A stretch of 64,000 nucleotides of DNA from Candidatus Eiseniibacteriota bacterium (GCA_016215625.1 JACRIW010000121.1:1-64000); one strand, 5' to 3'. Numbered from the stretch's first letter, positions 25,682 through 36,244 are shown. Made by a program: numbers and translations. The notes: a model not told the origin generated them from the letters alone.

Positions 25682-27172
25682 TCAGCGCGCTACGGGACGG
25701 CGCAGCGCCGGCGCGAGCGCGGCGGCGCCCACCCACGCGAAGCCCGCGACGAGCACGGCGAGAAACGGCAGCGCGCGCAGCTCGCCGGCCGTGGCCGCGG
25801 TGGCGAACGCGGCCGCGAAGAGCGCGGCGAGCGCGAGTTCGGAGCGTCCCGCGGGCCGGACGGTCGCCGGAACGGACCGACGCGTCGGGACGGCGCCGCT
25901 CGCGCCGCGCTCCCCGGTCTTCGGCGTGCGTTCCCAGTTCCCGACCGGCCCGGCCAGTCCTTCGAGCACGGCGCGCGAGTTGTTCAGGCAGAGCCCGGTA
26001 CACAGCACCATGGCGGAGGCCACGCGGTGCGCGATGGTGTGCACGCCCACGCGCTCCCCCGACTGCGATCGGGCGAGGAATGCCGCGACGGGCACCAGCC
26101 CGGCCAGCAGCAGCGCGACCTGCAGCGCCCAGACGGGCACCGGGCCGGCGATCGGCGGCGCGCCGAGCACCACGGGCAACGCGAGCGACAGCACGAGCAG
26201 GAGCGGGTAGGCGGCGTTCGCCGTCAGGTGCAGCGCGCCCTCCCACTTGAGCCGCGCGGGCAGCGGCGCGGCGAACAGCGCGGGCAGGATCTTGCGCGCG
26301 GTCTGGATCGAGCCCTTCGCCCAGCGGCGCTGCTGAGAGAGGAACGCGGTCATGCTCGAGGGCAGCTCGGCCGGCACGACGAGCGCGTCGTCGTACACGA
26401 AGCGCCAGCCGGCCAGCTGCGCGCGGTACGACAGGTCGAGGTCCTCGGTCAGCGTGTCGTGCGACCAGCCGCCCGCGGACTCGATGCACGCGCGCCGCCA
26501 CAGCCCGGCGGTGCCGTTGAAGTTGAGGAACAGCCCGGCGCGTGCGCGCGCGGCGTGTTCGAGCCGGAAGTGCGCGTCGAGCATCACCGCCTGCGCCTCG
26601 GTGAGCGCCGAGGCGCCGCGGTTCAGGTGGCCCCAGCGCGCCTGCGCCAGGCCCACGCGCGGATCGGCGAAGTGCGGCACGAGCGCGCGCAGGAACTCGC
26701 GCGGCGGCACGAAATCGGCGTCGAAGACCGCCACGAGCGAGCCGCGCGCGAGGACGAGCCCGTGCGCGAGTGCTCCCGCCTTGAAGCCCTCGCGCGACCC
26801 CCTGCGCACGTGCGTCACGTCCACGCCGCACGCGCGCAGGCGCGCCACGGCCGCCGCCGCGATCGCCACGGTCTCGTCGTCCGAATCGTCGAGCACCTGG
26901 ATCTCGAGCCGCTCCGCGGGCCAGTCGAGCGACGCCGCGGCCTCGATCAGGCGCTCGACCACGAGCGGCTCGTCGTAGACGGGAAGCTGCACGGTCACCA
27001 CCGGAAGATCGCCCCCCGACGGCGACGCCGGGTGCGGCACGGGCACGGCGGGCCGCAGCTGGGTCCAGCGGTGCGCCGTGTACACCACGAGCGCGCCCTG
27101 AGCGAGCACGTAGATCGGACCGGCGATGGCCTGCAGCACGGCGAGCGCGGTGTCGGCGAAGGAAGTCGTCAC
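25682..27172 (-). CDS. Membrane glycosyltransferase, GT2 (cellulose-synthase/mannosyltransferase-like)
   Basis: 496 residues: one N-terminal helix, a GT-A catalytic domain and about five C-terminal helices. Catalytic set intact: VQLPVYDE, VLDDSDDE, VFDADFVP (DxD), FNGTAGLWRR, TEDLDLSYRA and QQRRWAKG (QxxRW), the processive GT2 signature seen in CsbB/glucomannan synthase-like enzymes. No PilZ domain. The start is placed at the GTG of VTTSFADT, seven bases past a TACAGT -10; an earlier GTG overlaps that hexamer. The polymer made is unknown; proximity to the UDP-sugar dehydrogenase suggests surface polysaccharide. Confidence 0.88.
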   Translation of the reverse strand: MTTSFADTALAVLQAIAGPIYVLAQGALVVYTAHRWTQLRPAVPVPHPASPSGGDLPVVTVQLPVYDEPLVVERLIEAAASLDWPAERLEIQVLDDSDDETVAIAAAAVARLRACGVDVTHVRRGSREGFKAGALAHGLVLARGSLVAVFDADFVPPREFLRALVPHFADPRVGLAQARWGHLNRGASALTEAQAVMLDAHFRLEHAARARAGLFLNFNGTAGLWRRACIESAGGWSHDTLTEDLDLSYRAQLAGWRFVYDDALVVPAELPSSMTAFLSQQRRWAKGSIQTARKILPALFAAPLPARLKWEGALHLTANAAYPLLLVLSLALPVVLGAPPIAGPVPVWALQVALLLAGLVPVAAFLARSQSGERVGVHTIAHRVASAMVLCTGLCLNNSRAVLEGLAGPVGNWERTPKTGERGASGAVPTRRSVPATVRPAGRSELALAALFAAAFATAATAGELRALPFLAVLVAGFAWVGAAALAPALRRPVAR

Positions 27173-27179
27173 GGCGGGC

Positions 27180-27209
27180 ACTGTAGGAAGCCGATCGTCC
27201 CTCGCGCAA
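27180..27209 (-). promoter_or_regulatory. Leaderless-type promoter of the GT2 gene
   Basis: TTGCGC (27204-27209), 18-bp spacer, TACAGT (27180-27185), GCCCGCC, GTG. Same hexamer and spacing as at the CMD-family gene. Confidence 0.5.
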
Positions 27210-27216
27210 ACGCGAA

Positions 27217-27242
27217 CGGCCGGAGGGTTTCCCCACCGGCCG
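27217..27242 (-). terminator. Terminator hairpin after dnaK
   Basis: CGGCCGG...CCGGCCG stem extended by a GGG/CCC pair across a T-T mismatch, GAAA loop; 25 bases past the dnaK stop. T-tract weak (TTCGCGTTT). Confidence 0.55.
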
Positions 27243-27266
27243 CCGCGATGCTCGCGAGCGCGAGAA

Positions 27267-29198
<1,932 letters not shown>

Positions 29199-29230
29199 GA
29201 CTCTCCTCGTTTGCTGTCGTCTCGCGCGGT

Positions 29231-29257
29231 GGCGCGGGGCGGAACTCGCCCCGCGCC
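29231..29257 (-). repeat. Hairpin between hsp20 and dnaK
   Basis: Perfect stem of about 11 bp (GCGCGGGGCG / CGCCCCGCGC core) with a 5-base loop, midway between the hsp20 stop and dnaK start. No T-tract follows, so a processing or mRNA-stability element, or partial terminator, is as likely as a true terminator. Confidence 0.5.
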
Positions 29258-29296
29258 CTTCCGCGGCATCTGCTGTGGTCCAGCGGGCGCGGCAGG

Positions 29297-29743
29297 TTAC
29301 CCGACCTGCACCTCGATTTCACGCTCCCGGGCCTCGTCGGCCTTGGGGATGCGCACCTCGAGCACGCCGTCACGGTACGTGGCCTTGATCTGGTCGGCCC
29401 GGACGGGCGTCCCGAGGGTGAAGCTGCGCTCGAACGAGCCGCTGGCGCGCTCCGTACGGTGCAGAGCGCCCTCCGTGGCGCTCTTGGCCACGCGGCGCTC
29501 GCCGCGCAGCGTCAGCACGCCGTTGGTGAGCGTGACCTTGATCTGCTTGGGGTCCGCGCCGGGCAGGTCGGCCGTCAGCACGAAGGCCTCCGGCGTCTCC
29601 TCGATGTCCACGGGCGGCGCGATCGTGCCGAACGTGGAGGGCAGCGAACGCGTCGAGAGGAAGCTGTCGAACAGCCGGTCCATCTCGTTGCGAACGTCCG
29701 AGAGGGTGCGGGGAGCGGCGGGAGTCCAACGGATCAGCGTCAT
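29297..29743 (-). CDS. Hsp20 / alpha-crystallin small heat-shock protein
   Basis: 148 residues. N-terminal arm MTLIRWTP...[10 protein letters not shown], then the alpha-crystallin domain: [36 protein letters not shown], a variable loop, [10 protein letters not shown], and [18 protein letters not shown]. The usual I-x-I/V tail is replaced by EIEVQVG. ATG with AAGGAG eight bases upstream. ATP-independent holdase feeding the DnaK encoded just downstream. Confidence 0.95.
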   Translation of the reverse strand: MTLIRWTPAAPRTLSDVRNEMDRLFDSFLSTRSLPSTFGTIAPPVDIEETPEAFVLTADLPGADPKQIKVTLTNGVLTLRGERRVAKSATEGALHRTERASGSFERSFTLGTPVRADQIKATYRDGVLEVRIPKADEAREREIEVQVG

Positions 29744-30042
29744 GTCGAATCTCCTTCTGGTGGTTCCTGGCGGTGATGGCGGGCCCGGATGGACGAACCT
29801 CGCCGTGAATGAGTTGCCTCCGTGTAGAGCAGTGCGCGTGCCACGGCGGCGCGACCGGCCCAAGTGCTTGGCAGTGCGATGGCGCGTCCGGATACCGGCC
29901 CGGACGACGGCGCGAAGCGCTCCAGCCCGTGACGGGCCCGTGTCTCCATGCGAAACAGGACGGCGTCACACATGGAAACGAGGGGCCGGGCCCGGGCGTC
30001 CGCTTCCGGGCGCCGTGCCGCTCTGGTAGCGTCCGCGCCCTC
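29744..30042. other. Divergent intergenic region, hsp20 / GT4 gene
   Basis: 299 bp. It holds the GT4 leaderless -10, a dyad CCAAGTGCTTGG (29860-29871), and on the minus strand TGGCACG-N4-CTGC (29829-29843), one mismatch from a sigma-54 -24/-12 site 86 bp before hsp20. No sigma-32 consensus or CIRCE element seen. Confidence 0.5.
30027..30032 (+). promoter_or_regulatory. -10 element of the GT4 gene (leaderless type)
   Basis: TAGCGT ten bases before the ATG (CCGCGCCCTC between); weak TTCCGG -35 17 bp upstream (30004-30009). No Shine-Dalgarno. Confidence 0.45.
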
Positions 30043-31008
30043 ATGCGCATCGCGACATTCCTCCCCCACGTCGGCGTCTTCGGTGGCGTCCGGCGATTCC
30101 TCGAACTCGGCAACGAGTGGGTCGCGCGCGGCCACGACGTCACGCTCTACCACCCCGAGGGCAACGCCCCCGCCTGGCTGCCCTACCGGGGCCGCGTGGT
30201 TCCGCTGACGGCGGCCGCCGATGCCGAGTCCGACGTCGCCGTGTGCGCCGATCCGCACACCTACGGCACGTTCCGCGCCCACCGCTCCGGGCGGCACGTG
30301 TACTACTGCGTGATCGAAGGCGACGCCGGGCTCGACCGGGCGCTCCCCGACCACGGCGTGACGCTGGCCGCGAACTCCGGCGCGCTCCGCGCGAAGCTGG
30401 CCCGGCGCGCCGGCCGGCCGGTGCTCGACGGCGTCGGCGGCATCCGCACGAGCGTCTTCCGGCCGCTCCCCGCGCTCAGGGCCGGGACACCGCTGCGCGT
30501 GCTCGTGAACGGCCGCCGCTCGCGCCCCAAGAAGGGCACGGACCTCGTGCTGCGCGTGCTCGCCGGGCTCGTGGGCAAGGTGCCCGAGTTCGAGGTCGTG
30601 CTGTTCGACAGCGTGGACGTTCACAACCGCCAGGACCCGCGCGACGGCGCGCCGCTGCCGCCGAACGCGCGGTTCGTCATCGGCCCGACGCAGGAGGAAC
30701 TGGTCGCGCTCTACCAGTCCTCGCACGTCTTCGTGGCGGCCGAGCGCAAGGCCGGCTGGTGCAACACCGCGCTCGAAGCCCTCGCCTCCGGCTGCGCCGT
30801 GGTGTGCACGCGCAGCGGCACGCGCGACTTCGCCGTGCACGAGCACAACGCCCTCGTGGCGTGGCGCCATCCGTTCTTCCTGCGCCGAGCGATCCGGCGC
30901 GTGCTCACCGACGGCGCGCTGCGCGAGCGCCTCGCCGCGGCGGGCCCGGCGAGCGCCGAGCCCTGGGGCTGGCCGGTGCTGGCCGAGAAGCTGTTGCGCC
31001 AGTTCTGA
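30043..31008 (+). CDS. Glycosyltransferase, GT4-like
   Basis: 321 residues, GT-B fold, shorter than typical (~370). N-terminus MRIATFLPHVGVFGGVRRFL has the Gly-rich acceptor loop (GGVRR); the donor half has VNGRRSRPKKGTDLVLRVL and a C-terminal EALASGCAVVCTRSGTRDF, with the first Glu of E-x7-E replaced (AGWCNTALEALASG). Cytoplasmic or membrane-associated sugar transfer in surface-glycan synthesis is expected. Monocistronic, convergent with nuoI. Confidence 0.8.
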   Translation: MRIATFLPHVGVFGGVRRFLELGNEWVARGHDVTLYHPEGNAPAWLPYRGRVVPLTAAADAESDVAVCADPHTYGTFRAHRSGRHVYYCVIEGDAGLDRALPDHGVTLAANSGALRAKLARRAGRPVLDGVGGIRTSVFRPLPALRAGTPLRVLVNGRRSRPKKGTDLVLRVLAGLVGKVPEFEVVLFDSVDVHNRQDPRDGAPLPPNARFVIGPTQEELVALYQSSHVFVAAERKAGWCNTALEALASGCAVVCTRSGTRDFAVHEHNALVAWRHPFFLRRAIRRVLTDGALRERLAAAGPASAEPWGWPVLAEKLLRQF

Positions 31009-31039
31009 CCGGCCGCGGCGCGCCGGCCCGGAAACACGA

Positions 31040-31067
31040 ACCGCCGCCCGGCGGACCGGACGGCGGT
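31040..31067. terminator. Convergent hairpin between GT4 gene and nuoI
   Basis: ACCGCCG / CGGCGGT 7-bp stem with a 14-base GC-rich loop that can itself pair. It sits between two convergent stops and could act on both strands. Confidence 0.4.
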
Positions 31068-31096
31068 GTGCGTGAAGACTTCGGGGACGCGACGGA

Positions 31097-31543
31097 TCAG
31101 CGCTTGGGCAGGTAGCCCGACTTCTCCATCGGCACGACCAGTTCGTCCTTCGTGTAGATGAACGCGTCGCGGTCGTAGTCCGAAAGCTCGTAGTTCTTCT
31201 CGAGCCAGATGGCGTCCTCGGGGCAGGCCTCTTCGCACATGCCGCAGAAGATGCAGCGCAGCATGTTGATCTCGTAGCGCTCGGCGTAACGCTCGCCGTG
31301 CGAGACCGGGTTGGCCGGATCGTTCTCGGCGGCCTTCACGAAGATGGCGTCGGCCGGGCAGGCCACGGCGCACAGTTCGCAGCCGACGCAACGCTCGAGA
31401 CCGTCCTCGTGGCGCGCGAGAATATGAAGACCGCGGAAGCGCGGGAACATCTCGAGCTTCTCGTCGGGGTACTGGACCGTGTAGGGCTTGCGAAACAGGT
31501 TCTCGAACGTGACGCCGAGACCCGTAGCCAGTTCCTTCAGCAT
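31097..31543 (-). CDS. nuoI: NADH-quinone oxidoreductase subunit I-like ferredoxin
   Basis: 148 residues with two 4Fe-4S motifs, CVGCELCAVACP near 53-64 and CIFCGMCEEACP near 96-107, in NuoI spacing, plus the N-terminal amphipathic GLGVTFENLFRKPYTVQYP and DAIWLEKNYELSDYDRD. NuoI carries clusters N6a/N6b in complex I. ATG at 31543 preceded by GGAG eight bases upstream; a GTG three codons earlier is less well placed. No other nuo gene lies in the window, so this is a detached or extra copy. Confidence 0.9.
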   Translation of the reverse strand: MLKELATGLGVTFENLFRKPYTVQYPDEKLEMFPRFRGLHILARHEDGLERCVGCELCAVACPADAIFVKAAENDPANPVSHGERYAERYEINMLRCIFCGMCEEACPEDAIWLEKNYELSDYDRDAFIYTKDELVVPMEKSGYLPKR

Positions 31544-31672
31544 CGATCTCACTCCATGGATGTACTGCTTCCGCGTGAATCGAACGGGCCGAACACTAGC
31601 CGGAGGCCCGGGAATCGCGCAAGCCGACCGGAGCGGGCCTTCGGGACCGTCGCGGCGCGGCGATCTCCCCGC

Positions 31673-32353
31673 TCACCAGTACATCGAAGCGCCCACCAGG
31701 ACCGCGCGCGAGCGCTCGTCGTGCCCCGTCGCGGTCGTCACGTTCAGCAGTCCGTGTTCGTAGCGCGCGCTCAGGGCCGTCGCCCGCCCGCCGAAGTGCG
31801 CGCCCCAGCGCACACCGAGCGTCGCCGCCACATTGCCGCGGCGCATGAGGTCCGTGACGTCCTGCTCGCCCGCGAAGGGCATGAAGATGATCGCCTCCGG
31901 GGACGCGGGCCGCGCCCCGTCGAACAGCGTGCCGTCCACCTCGATCTCGCTCGTCGCACCCAGCACGTACACGCCGGTCGCGCCGCCCTCGATCGCGAAC
32001 CGCCCTCCGCGGGGCGCCCAGGCGAGCCGCACGGGAAGCCGCAGTTCGTTCGCGCGCACGACCTCGCGGTACTCGAACCCCGGCGTCGAAGCCCAGTCGA
32101 GCCGGCTCGCCGTGATGGTGCGGCGGAAGCACACTCCGGCGCGCAGCGCGGTCCGGGCGTCGGGTGACGAACCTGCCGTGACACCGAATCCCATGCTCGG
32201 CCGCCGCAGCGCCGTCTCGCCCGGCGACTGCCGCTCGTCGAGGGTCCGCTGCCCCGCGCCCGCCTCGAGCTCGATGGCCGGATTCCAGCGCGTGGCGTGC
32301 ACCGGGGATGCGATCGCCATGAGGATCGCCACCACGGCGAGCCGTCGTTCCAT
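31673..32353 (-). CDS. Predicted outer-membrane beta-barrel protein (paralogue A)
   Basis: 226 residues, not recognised. A signal peptide (MERRLAVVAILMAIASPVHA) is followed by alternating polar/hydrophobic strands and a C-terminal aromatic residue (ASMYW), as expected for a small eight- to ten-stranded barrel (PorT/OmpA-barrel-like). The ending ARYEHGLLNVTT...VLVGASMYW parallels the upstream gene (ARYEHGLTSLWN...LSAALRVAW), so the two are tandem paralogues. Last gene of a four-gene envelope cluster. Confidence 0.7.
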   Translation of the reverse strand: MERRLAVVAILMAIASPVHATRWNPAIELEAGAGQRTLDERQSPGETALRRPSMGFGVTAGSSPDARTALRAGVCFRRTITASRLDWASTPGFEYREVVRANELRLPVRLAWAPRGGRFAIEGGATGVYVLGATSEIEVDGTLFDGARPASPEAIIFMPFAGEQDVTDLMRRGNVAATLGVRWGAHFGGRATALSARYEHGLLNVTTATGHDERSRAVLVGASMYW

Positions 32354-32391
32354 CGGGCCGCGCCGGCGTTCGCCCCCGCCGAGCCCGGCGG

Positions 32392-33090
32392 TCACCATGC
32401 CACCCGCAGCGCCGCGCTCAGCCGCCTCGCGTGGCGGTCGTAGTCCTGCGGCGGATCGTTCCAGAGACTCGTGAGGCCGTGCTCGTAGCGCGCGGCCAGC
32501 GCGGCGTCACGGGAGAAGAGCTTCGTGCGCCACGTGAGGCCCGCCGTGGCGGCCGCACCCAGCCGGTGAGAAGCGTAGGTGACCTCGTACCACTTCGTGA
32601 GGTCTTCGAAGATCACCGCCGACGGGCGGGTGGAACGCAACGCCGGGTAGGTGTTGTCCTCGTACTTCTCCTCGGCCTTGAGCACATATTCGGCCTGCAC
32701 GCCGAGTTCGAGCGCGAGCGCGGGGATTCGCGGGATCGCGTGATCGAGACGGAGCGGAAGCGCGAGCCCGTGCATGCGCAGCTTCGACCGGATCTCGTAG
32801 CGCTGTCCGCCGAGGCTCGCCGTCGAGCGAGCCTCCTCGCCGGTGTAGCGATAGCCGAGTCCGGTGCCGAGCCGGAAGCCCGAGGGCAGCTCGCCCTCGA
32901 CGAACAAGCCTGCGCCGAGAGCGGGGCCCCACCGCGTGTCGATGTTCGGGACGGTGGTCTCCCAGTCGTAGCGGCTCATGCCGGCCCCCAGCTCGATGCC
33001 GCTGCGGAGCGACAGCCCGCTCGCGCCGGCCGTACCCGTGAACGAGGCGAGGCAGGCGAGCGCCACGATGGAATGGAGAACTCCTCGCAT
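32392..33090 (-). CDS. Predicted outer-membrane beta-barrel protein (paralogue B)
   Basis: 232 residues with a signal peptide (MRGVLHSIVALACLASFTGTAGA), barrel-like alternating strands (IELGAGMSRYDWETT, GFRLGTGLGYRYTGEE, ALELGVQAEYVLKAEE) and a terminal Trp. It shares strand order and the ARYEHGL block with the next gene. It starts two bases after the preceding stop. Function unknown. Confidence 0.7.
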   Translation of the reverse strand: MRGVLHSIVALACLASFTGTAGASGLSLRSGIELGAGMSRYDWETTVPNIDTRWGPALGAGLFVEGELPSGFRLGTGLGYRYTGEEARSTASLGGQRYEIRSKLRMHGLALPLRLDHAIPRIPALALELGVQAEYVLKAEEKYEDNTYPALRSTRPSAVIFEDLTKWYEVTYASHRLGAAATAGLTWRTKLFSRDAALAARYEHGLTSLWNDPPQDYDRHARRLSAALRVAW

Positions 33091-33092
33091 GG

Positions 33093-34265
33093 TCAGCGCC
33101 CTCCCCTGCGGACGATCTCGGCCGGGTTCACCCACATGGACCAACTGCGGCGGGTGACGTTCGGCAGCCCCGAGTCGCGCGCCTGCGGGACCTCGGCGTA
33201 GTCCCAGCGGAACGCGGCGATCTTCCCGAGCGGCAGGCAGAGGCCGATGCCGCGCGTGTCGTCCACGATCTCGCCTGCGATGTCCTTCACGTGGCCGTGG
33301 CGCAGGTCCACCACGCCGAGAATGGACAGTTCCTGTCCCGAGCGGTCCACGTCGTAGCCCTGCCCCGTGACGATCGCCTCATGGTCGAACGACACGGTGA
33401 GGCGCACGAACGGGCCGAGCGCGGAGAGGATCGGCAAGTGCTCGAACGCCGCGTGCATCGCGGTCGGCTGTGCGAGCGACGCGGTCGCGGCGAACCCGGT
33501 GCGACGGATACGCGAGGGCGGTGACGCCTGGTCCTCGTTGAGGAACACGAACAGTTCGTCCCCCGCGTTGAGCACGGAATGACCGAATGCCACGTCCGCG
33601 TCCCACACGCCGTCGCGCCCGTGGCGCAGGAACGCGCTCGGGCTCACACGGGCGAGCACGCCCCAGTCGTGGTTCTTCGCGCGGGCAGCCCCGCCGAGAT
33701 CGGCGGGCGCCAGTGCGACGATGGCGTCCTTGAAGTTCTCGCCGAACGCCACGTCGCCGTACCGGGCGATGGAGCGCTCGCCGGTACGCTTGCCGAATCG
33801 GTCGGCGAGCGTCGCGGCGGAAACCCCGAAGCCCCACGACCGCACGCGCTCGTACGAGCCGAACGAACCGAGCACGCCACCGGATTCGTTCGTGCGCTCG
33901 CTTTGGCCGTAGTCGAGCTCCAGCCCGCCGACGCCCCCCGGCTGCCCGCTCCACGACACGCCCACACCGCCGAAGCCGGCGGTCATGCGTTTCGTGCGCA
34001 GGAACACGTCGGACGCGAGCCCGGGCACCAACTGAGTGCGCGTCTCGTCCCAGCCCCAGCCCTGCGCGAAGCCGAGCGTGGCGGGATTCCCCCACGTGCT
34101 CGTCACGCCCCAGGGCACGGCCACCCCCGCGCCGCCCATGCCGGCGGTGCGGATGGACTGCTCGAAATCCATCGAACGCGCGGTCCCCTGCGCGTGGGCT
34201 TTCGTACCCGTCGCAGCGATGGCGCACACGCACGCGATCGCACACATGCTCCGAAGGCTCTTCAT
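33093..34265 (-). CDS. Predicted outer-membrane protein, PorV/FadL-like barrel
   Basis: 390 residues. Signal peptide ends at TKAHA (about residue 25). Then SIRTAGMGGAGVAVPWGVTS and TWGNPATLGFAQGWGWDETR, the AMGGAFVA...NPA motif typical of FadL/PorV-type barrels. Strand-like alternation continues to the end. Good Shine-Dalgarno (AAAGGAG, seven bases). It starts four bases after the propeller gene. No closer functional assignment. Confidence 0.72.
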   Translation of the reverse strand: MKSLRSMCAIACVCAIAATGTKAHAQGTARSMDFEQSIRTAGMGGAGVAVPWGVTSTWGNPATLGFAQGWGWDETRTQLVPGLASDVFLRTKRMTAGFGGVGVSWSGQPGGVGGLELDYGQSERTNESGGVLGSFGSYERVRSWGFGVSAATLADRFGKRTGERSIARYGDVAFGENFKDAIVALAPADLGGAARAKNHDWGVLARVSPSAFLRHGRDGVWDADVAFGHSVLNAGDELFVFLNEDQASPPSRIRRTGFAATASLAQPTAMHAAFEHLPILSALGPFVRLTVSFDHEAIVTGQGYDVDRSGQELSILGVVDLRHGHVKDIAGEIVDDTRGIGLCLPLGKIAAFRWDYAEVPQARDSGLPNVTRRSWSMWVNPAEIVRRGGR

Positions 34266-34269
34266 GCTT

Positions 34270-35634
34270 TCACTCCTTTCCGCGAGGTCGCGATCCGTTC
34301 AGCGGCACGCGCACGAGCAGCGCGGGCTTCGCGTCCGGCTTCGCGGTCATTTTCTGGTCCGCCCCCACGCGGTCCCATCCCGTGTTCGCGAGGAACACGT
34401 AGTCGTTTCCCACCACCACGCCATGCGTCGGCTCGCCGAGCCGCTCGGTACCGCTCTCGATCGTGCGCTGGGCCGTGACGCGCGTGCCCGCCGCGTCGAG
34501 TTCGAAGCGCATCACCCGCAGCGGCCGCACGCCGTTCTGCACGGCGACGAGAGCACCGGGGATCGCCGTGAGTCCGTCCGTACCCTGCAGCCCGATGCCC
34601 GGCGGATACGCGAGCCAGCTCACCACGCGCGTCTTCAGGTCCACGATCGCGATGCCACGGCCGTAGTCCGACACGTAGAGCCGGCGGCCGTCGGGCGAGA
34701 GCGCCGGCGCCTGCGGCCCGCCGAAGACGCCCGGGGGCACCAGCGCCTCGAGCGCGGCCGCTCCCGGGCGCAAGCGCCACAATCCACTGCCGAGCGCGTC
34801 GCTCACGTACACCGTGCCGTCGGGCCCGACGCAAAGGTCGCCGAGCAGGTGCGGCCCGCCGTCCGGCGCGAGCTCCACGTGGCGCACCACGCGGCCGTCC
34901 GCGAGCGCGAACGCGACGAGCCCGGTGCGGTGGCTGTCGGCCTCGGCCCAGCCCTCGCAGGCCGGGGTCGCGGCCTCGCTCACCCAGAGCAGGTCCCGCC
35001 GCGCGTCCACCGCCGCCGCGTAGAAACCGCGGCCCGTGCCGTGCGGTGACTTCGCGAACACGCGCTCCTCGCCACGCCCGCTCACTTCGTAGACGACACC
35101 CCGCACGATGCTCGTGGCGAGGAACCGCCCGCGCCGCGCGTCGTGCGCCACGTCCTCGACCAGCGCGTTCGTGTCCGCGAAGGTGTGCACGACCACGCCC
35201 TCGCCCACGGGGCGCGAGTTCTCGAGGATGCGCGTGACGAGCGAGACGAACGCCGAATCGCCGAGCAGCGCGGCGAAGTCCGGATCGGTGATCGCGTCGC
35301 GCGTGAGGCCGCTCTTCGCGTAGTCGGCCAGCCGGGCGAGCGCCTCGTCGCGCTCGCCCAGCCGGGCGGCGGCGCGCGCCAGCGCGTACGACACGCCCGG
35401 CGCCTCGCCGATCCGGTCGCGCACGCGCAGCAGGTGCGCGCGTGCGCCGCTCCAGTCGCCCGCGGCGCGGGCGGCCGTGGCGGCGCGCCATTCGGATTGC
35501 CAGCTCGAAGCCTCGGCGGCGTTGGAGCCTCCGGCGCCTCCGGCGCCGCCTTCTGCGAACGACGGCGCCGCGCACAGCAACAGCCCACACCACACCGCGC
35601 CGATGAGCACGGTCCCACGACGAACGAAGTCCAT
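34270..35634 (-). CDS. Secreted SMP-30/NHL-like beta-propeller protein
   Basis: 454 residues: signal peptide (about 1-27), a Gly-rich linker, a helical TPR-like stretch (about 40-110: WRAATAARAAGDWSGARAHL, SYALARAAARLGERDEALAR), then a propeller with repeated blades (GDLCVGPDGTVYVSDALGSG, ALSPDGRRLYVSDYGRGIAI, THGVVVGNDYVFLANTG). This resembles SMP-30/gluconolactonase or NHL proteins, but no catalytic metal set can be assigned. First gene of the four-gene envelope cluster; no obvious promoter in the 55-bp gap after dcd. Confidence 0.72.
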   Translation of the reverse strand: MDFVRRGTVLIGAVWCGLLLCAAPSFAEGGAGGAGGSNAAEASSWQSEWRAATAARAAGDWSGARAHLLRVRDRIGEAPGVSYALARAAARLGERDEALARLADYAKSGLTRDAITDPDFAALLGDSAFVSLVTRILENSRPVGEGVVVHTFADTNALVEDVAHDARRGRFLATSIVRGVVYEVSGRGEERVFAKSPHGTGRGFYAAAVDARRDLLWVSEAATPACEGWAEADSHRTGLVAFALADGRVVRHVELAPDGGPHLLGDLCVGPDGTVYVSDALGSGLWRLRPGAAALEALVPPGVFGGPQAPALSPDGRRLYVSDYGRGIAIVDLKTRVVSWLAYPPGIGLQGTDGLTAIPGALVAVQNGVRPLRVMRFELDAAGTRVTAQRTIESGTERLGEPTHGVVVGNDYVFLANTGWDRVGADQKMTAKPDAKPALLVRVPLNGSRPRGKE

Positions 35635-35689
35635 ACGGGGCCTTTCGGGAAAGGTCCGTGGACCGCCGGGGGATGGCGGGACGGAAGGT

Positions 35690-36244
35690 CTACAGACGAG
35701 GCAGCGTGATTCCGGTCTGCTTCTGGTACTTGCCCGCGCGGTCACCGTACGACGTTTCGCACGGCTCGTCCGACTCGAAGAACAGCACCTGCGCGAGCCC
35801 TTCGTTCGCGTAGATCTTCGCGGGCAGCGGCGTCGTGTTCGAGATCTCGAGCGTGACGTGCCCCTCCCATTCGGGCTCGAACGGCGTCACGTTCGTGATG
35901 ATGCCGCAGCGCGCGTACGTGCTCTTTCCCACGCACACGCACAGCACGTTGCGCGGCACCTTGAAGTACTCGACCGTGCGCGCGAGCGCGAACGAGTTCG
36001 GGGGCACGATGCAGACGTCGCCGGTGTAGTCGATCATGTTGCGAGGATCGATGTGCTTCGGATCGAGCACGGTCGAGTTCACGTTCGTGAAGATCTTGAA
36101 CTCGTTCGCGACGCGCACGTCGTAGCCGTACGACGACAGGCCGTACGAAATGACGCCCGAGCGCACGAGCTTCTCCTCGAACGGCGTGATCATCGCGTGT
36201 TCCTGGCACATCCGGCGGATCCACTTGTCGGACTTGATGGACAT
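35690..36244 (-). CDS. dcd: dCTP deaminase
   Basis: 184 residues, usual length. It converts dCTP to dUTP (or dUMP in bifunctional forms). Core motifs: [14 protein letters not shown], the active-site [20 protein letters not shown] (Ser, Arg) and the catalytic-Glu strand [20 protein letters not shown], then [12 protein letters not shown] with GAGGG upstream. Last gene of the seven-gene operon that begins at 41233. Confidence 0.95.
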   Translation of the reverse strand: MSIKSDKWIRRMCQEHAMITPFEEKLVRSGVISYGLSSYGYDVRVANEFKIFTNVNSTVLDPKHIDPRNMIDYTGDVCIVPPNSFALARTVEYFKVPRNVLCVCVGKSTYARCGIITNVTPFEPEWEGHVTLEISNTTPLPAKIYANEGLAQVLFFESDEPCETSYGDRAGKYQKQTGITLPRL

